In this document: positions 6,493 to 7,863 of the stretch, piece by piece
Layout of the letters: each line of letters begins with the position of its first letter
Position numbering within the stretch: the first letter of the stretch is position 1
Source: an uncultured Methylococcaceae bacterium
Lineage (GTDB): Bacteria; Pseudomonadota; Gammaproteobacteria; Methylococcales; Methylomonadaceae
Assembly: GCA_903839795.1 (NCBI GenBank)
Contig: CAIMDR010000357.1
Location: forward strand, 1-7,863
Direction of reading: 5' to 3'
Length of the DNA stretch: 7,863 bases
Translations under genes and position numbers: made by a program
Notes under the pieces: model-generated
What the model saw: the letters and a program-made list of their open reading frames with translations, nothing else
Told to the model about the DNA's origin: nothing
Database searches by the model: none

Positions 6493-6664
6493 AGTTAAGG
6501 ATGAACCGTTCATTCTCCCTCAGGGCATAAGTATCTACACAAGTACCAGCTCCTTCTCCCTTGAGGGAGACGGTTGGGATGAGGGGGATTTAACTGCTTG
6601 ATTTTATTCTCCTCACCCCAACCCTCTCCAGCAGGAGAGGGAGCTTTTTGCTTAACTGTGGGCA
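6486..6664. repeat. 179-bp imperfect inverted repeat, MITE-like
   Basis: The ends are a perfect 14-bp inverted repeat: TGCCCACAGTTAAG at 6486-6499 and its reverse complement at 6651-6664. Inside, 6549-6590 (starting GCTCC, containing GGTTGGGATGAGG) is imperfectly complementary to 6601-6644 (containing CCTCACCCCAACC and ending GGAGC). The GGTTGGGGTGAGG / CTCTCC...GGAGAGG pattern resembles a dispersed palindromic repeat I associate with several proteobacteria, though I cannot verify that here. It has no coding content. Confidence 0.6.
6622..6649 (+). terminator. Likely intrinsic terminator of the nadK-recN-deiminase operon
   Basis: CCCTCTCC (6622-6629) pairs perfectly with GGAGAGGG (6634-6641) around an AGCA loop. 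AGC and five T (6645-6649) follow. The stem is short but GC-rich. It is embedded in the right arm of the larger inverted repeat, so the repeat may have been co-opted as a terminator. It lies 213 bases after the deiminase stop codon. Confidence 0.5.
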
Positions 6665-6692
6665 GTGACGCTTTCATATCCAAGAAACATTA

Positions 6693-6717
6693 GGGACGTG
6701 GTTGCAAACCCCGTCCC
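6693..6717 (-). terminator. GC-rich hairpin downstream of msrAB, possible terminator
   Basis: GGGACG (6693-6698) pairs with CGTCCC (6712-6717). After one mismatch a further 4 bp form around a 3-base loop (6704-6706). Read on the minus strand it lies about 90 bases past the msrAB stop and is followed by only a broken T run (TAATGTTTC). It could equally be another dispersed palindromic repeat. Confidence 0.35.
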
Positions 6718-6742
6718 GCTTGATGACGTTTTTCTTCGTGCT

Positions 6743-6799
6743 CTTCGTGTCTTCGTGGTGAATAAATTTATTTTTCTTCGTGTCTTAGCGGTGAATAAA
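6743..6799. repeat. Direct repeat of a 24-bp CTTCGTGTCTT...GGTGAATAAA unit
   Basis: The two copies lie at 6743-6766 and 6776-6799, with 22 of 24 bases identical and 9 bases between them. The unit is itself built from CTTCGTG words, with another at 6734-6740. On the minus strand it reads as a TTCACCACGAAGACACGAAG-type sequence, which I recall as a widespread noncoding repeat in environmental proteobacteria. The right copy ends 5 bases from the msrAB stop codon. Confidence 0.65.
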
Positions 6800-6804
6800 A
6801 AAAC

Positions 6805-7863
6805 TTACTTTTCTCCTTGAAACCCAACCAAATACTTCCCGTAGCCAGCCGCTGCCATTTCTTCTACCGGAATAAACCGTAACGCTGCCGAGTTAAGGCA
6901 ATATCTAAGCCCGGTTGGTTTCGGGCCGTCAGTAAAAACATGACCCAGATGTGAATTACCATAACGGCTACGGACTTCAGTACGTGGCAAAATCATAAAA
7001 AAATCCTTTTTTTCAGCGACATTCTCAGGAACCAGTGGTTTGGAAAAGCTGGGCCATCCGGTACCGGAATCATATTTATCCCTGGATGAAAACAGCGGTT
7101 CACCGGTAACAACGTCCACATAAATACCGTCCCGTTTTTCATCCCAGTAGGTATTTTTAAATGGCGGCTCTGTGGATTCTTCTTGGGTTACCTTATATTG
7201 CAGAGGCGTTAGGGTTTTGCGTAAAACATCATCAGACGGTTTGCTGTAATGGCTGCCGGTCTTTTCCTGACTGACTTTTAAATGCAACTCATCGCCCCAG
7301 GTTTTTTCCAGATATTGATCGCGACCTGATTTAAAACGGTAGTAGTTATAGCGGACGGGGTTCTTTTTGTAATAATCCTGATGATAATCTTCAGCGGGAT
7401 AAAAAGCCTCAAACTTTCTTATTTCAGTAATAACCGGCGCTGTATAACGCCCCGATTTAGTTAATACTTGACGTGACTGTTCAGCTTTTTGTTTTTGCTC
7501 TTCACTATGATAAAAAATCAACGACCGATATTGTTCGCCTCTATCAACAAATTGCCCGTCATTATCAGTTGGGTTAATCATCCGCCAGAACGCATCCAGC
7601 AGGGTTTCATAGCTGATTAGCTTGGGATCATAATAAACCTGAACGCTTTCTACATGACCGGTAGTTCCCATTGAAACCGCTTCGTAAGCAGGATTGGCAA
7701 CGTGCCCACCACTAAAACCGGAAATAACTTCCTTTACCCCCACCAGCTTTTCAAAATCCGATTCCGTACACCAAAAACAGCCACCTGCAAAAGTGGCAAC
7801 GGCTTCGTTGATCGGCTTTACTGTCGCCGTTGTTTCAGCGTAACTGTTACCTGTAAACAGCGC
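6805..7863 (-). CDS. msrAB: Exported methionine sulfoxide reductase MsrA-MsrB fusion, 5' end missing
   Basis: The frame is open to the right edge, giving 352 visible residues; the in-frame GTG at 7743 would cut through the MsrA domain and is not the start. Residues 1-9 (ALFTGNSYA, then ET) look like the end of a Sec signal peptide with an AxA-like cleavage site, so the enzyme probably acts in the periplasm, reducing oxidised methionine in envelope proteins. MsrA (S-epimer specific) spans about 22-185, with catalytic C29 in GGCFWCTE and a second cysteine C32, then [25 protein letters not shown] and HQDYYKKNP. MsrB (R-epimer specific) spans about 210-342, with [27 protein letters not shown] and catalytic C322 in [11 protein letters not shown]. 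The zinc-binding CxxC pairs of many MsrBs are absent, and the frequent SGCGWPSF cysteine is threonine (SGTGWPSF). Thus C322 is the only cysteine in the MsrB half. Confidence 0.93.
   Translation of the reverse strand, partial: ALFTGNSYAETTATVKPINEAVATFAGGCFWCTESDFEKLVGVKEVISGFSGGHVANPAYEAVSMGTTGHVESVQVYYDPKLISYETLLDAFWRMINPTDNDGQFVDRGEQYRSLIFYHSEEQKQKAEQSRQVLTKSGRYTAPVITEIRKFEAFYPAEDYHQDYYKKNPVRYNYYRFKSGRDQYLEKTWGDELHLKVSQEKTGSHYSKPSDDVLRKTLTPLQYKVTQEESTEPPFKNTYWDEKRDGIYVDVVTGEPLFSSRDKYDSGTGWPSFSKPLVPENVAEKKDFFMILPRTEVRSRYGNSHLGHVFTDGPKPTGLRYCLNSAALRFIPVEEMAAAGYGKYLVGFQGEK

Larger units (their letters stand above)
6410..6804. other. Gene-free region between convergent genes, 395 bp
   Basis: No supportable coding frame lies here. 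The region holds at least three different repeat structures: a 179-bp inverted repeat (6486-6664), a GC-rich hairpin (6693-6717) and a 24-bp direct repeat (6743-6799). It must terminate transcription both from the operon on its left and from msrAB on its right. Confidence 0.7.

Noticed and set aside
6805..7743. msr gene starting at GTG 7743 as a cysteine-poor truncated enzyme
   Set aside because: The same frame continues to 7863 and contains the GCFWC active site, so the apparent truncation is only a window-edge effect.

Overview
The window looks like chromosomal DNA from a gammaproteobacterium of moderate GC content. The nadK-recN gene order, the E. coli-like NAD kinase C-terminus and the secreted MsrA-MsrB fusion all fit this. 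Several dispersed, palindrome-rich intergenic repeats suggest an environmental lineage, possibly a methanotroph-like one, but that is a guess from general impression and not from any search.

Layout from left to right. (1) Positions 1-575 (+) hold the tail of an unidentified gene that enters from outside and overlaps cas2 by one base (TAATG). This is the edge of a CRISPR-Cas adaptation locus, and no CRISPR repeats are visible in the window. (2) Positions 576-851 hold no supportable gene. (3) Positions 852-2033 (-) encode a YhiN/HI0933-type FAD-dependent oxidoreductase with its own likely promoter. (4) Positions 2034-2780 are a gene-free, divergent intergenic region. It carries a pair of 41-bp imperfect inverted repeats 475 bp apart, with a large nested palindrome between them, and then a good sigma70-type promoter for the next operon. 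(5) Positions 2781-6409 (+) are a tight three-gene operon: nadK (NAD kinase), recN (SMC-like DNA repair ATPase) and an agmatine deiminase/peptidylarginine deiminase-family gene, with gaps of 5 and 3 bp. (6) Positions 6410-6804 are gene-free and packed with repeats: a 179-bp inverted repeat that includes a plausible intrinsic terminator for the operon, a GC-rich hairpin, and a 24-bp direct repeat. (7) Positions 6805-7863 (-) are the 3' part of an exported methionine sulfoxide reductase MsrA-MsrB fusion. Its reading frame runs off the right edge and includes the MsrA GCFWC site and what looks like the end of a signal peptide.

Most genes are housekeeping or stress genes: NADP supply, double-strand-break repair and repair of oxidised methionine in envelope proteins. 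The nadK-recN pair is a known conserved neighbourhood; the deiminase in third position is the less usual member. I do not see a clearly new system here. The best candidates for follow-up are the unidentified gene translationally coupled to cas2, the nested-palindrome intergenic elements, and the MsrB domain with only one cysteine.
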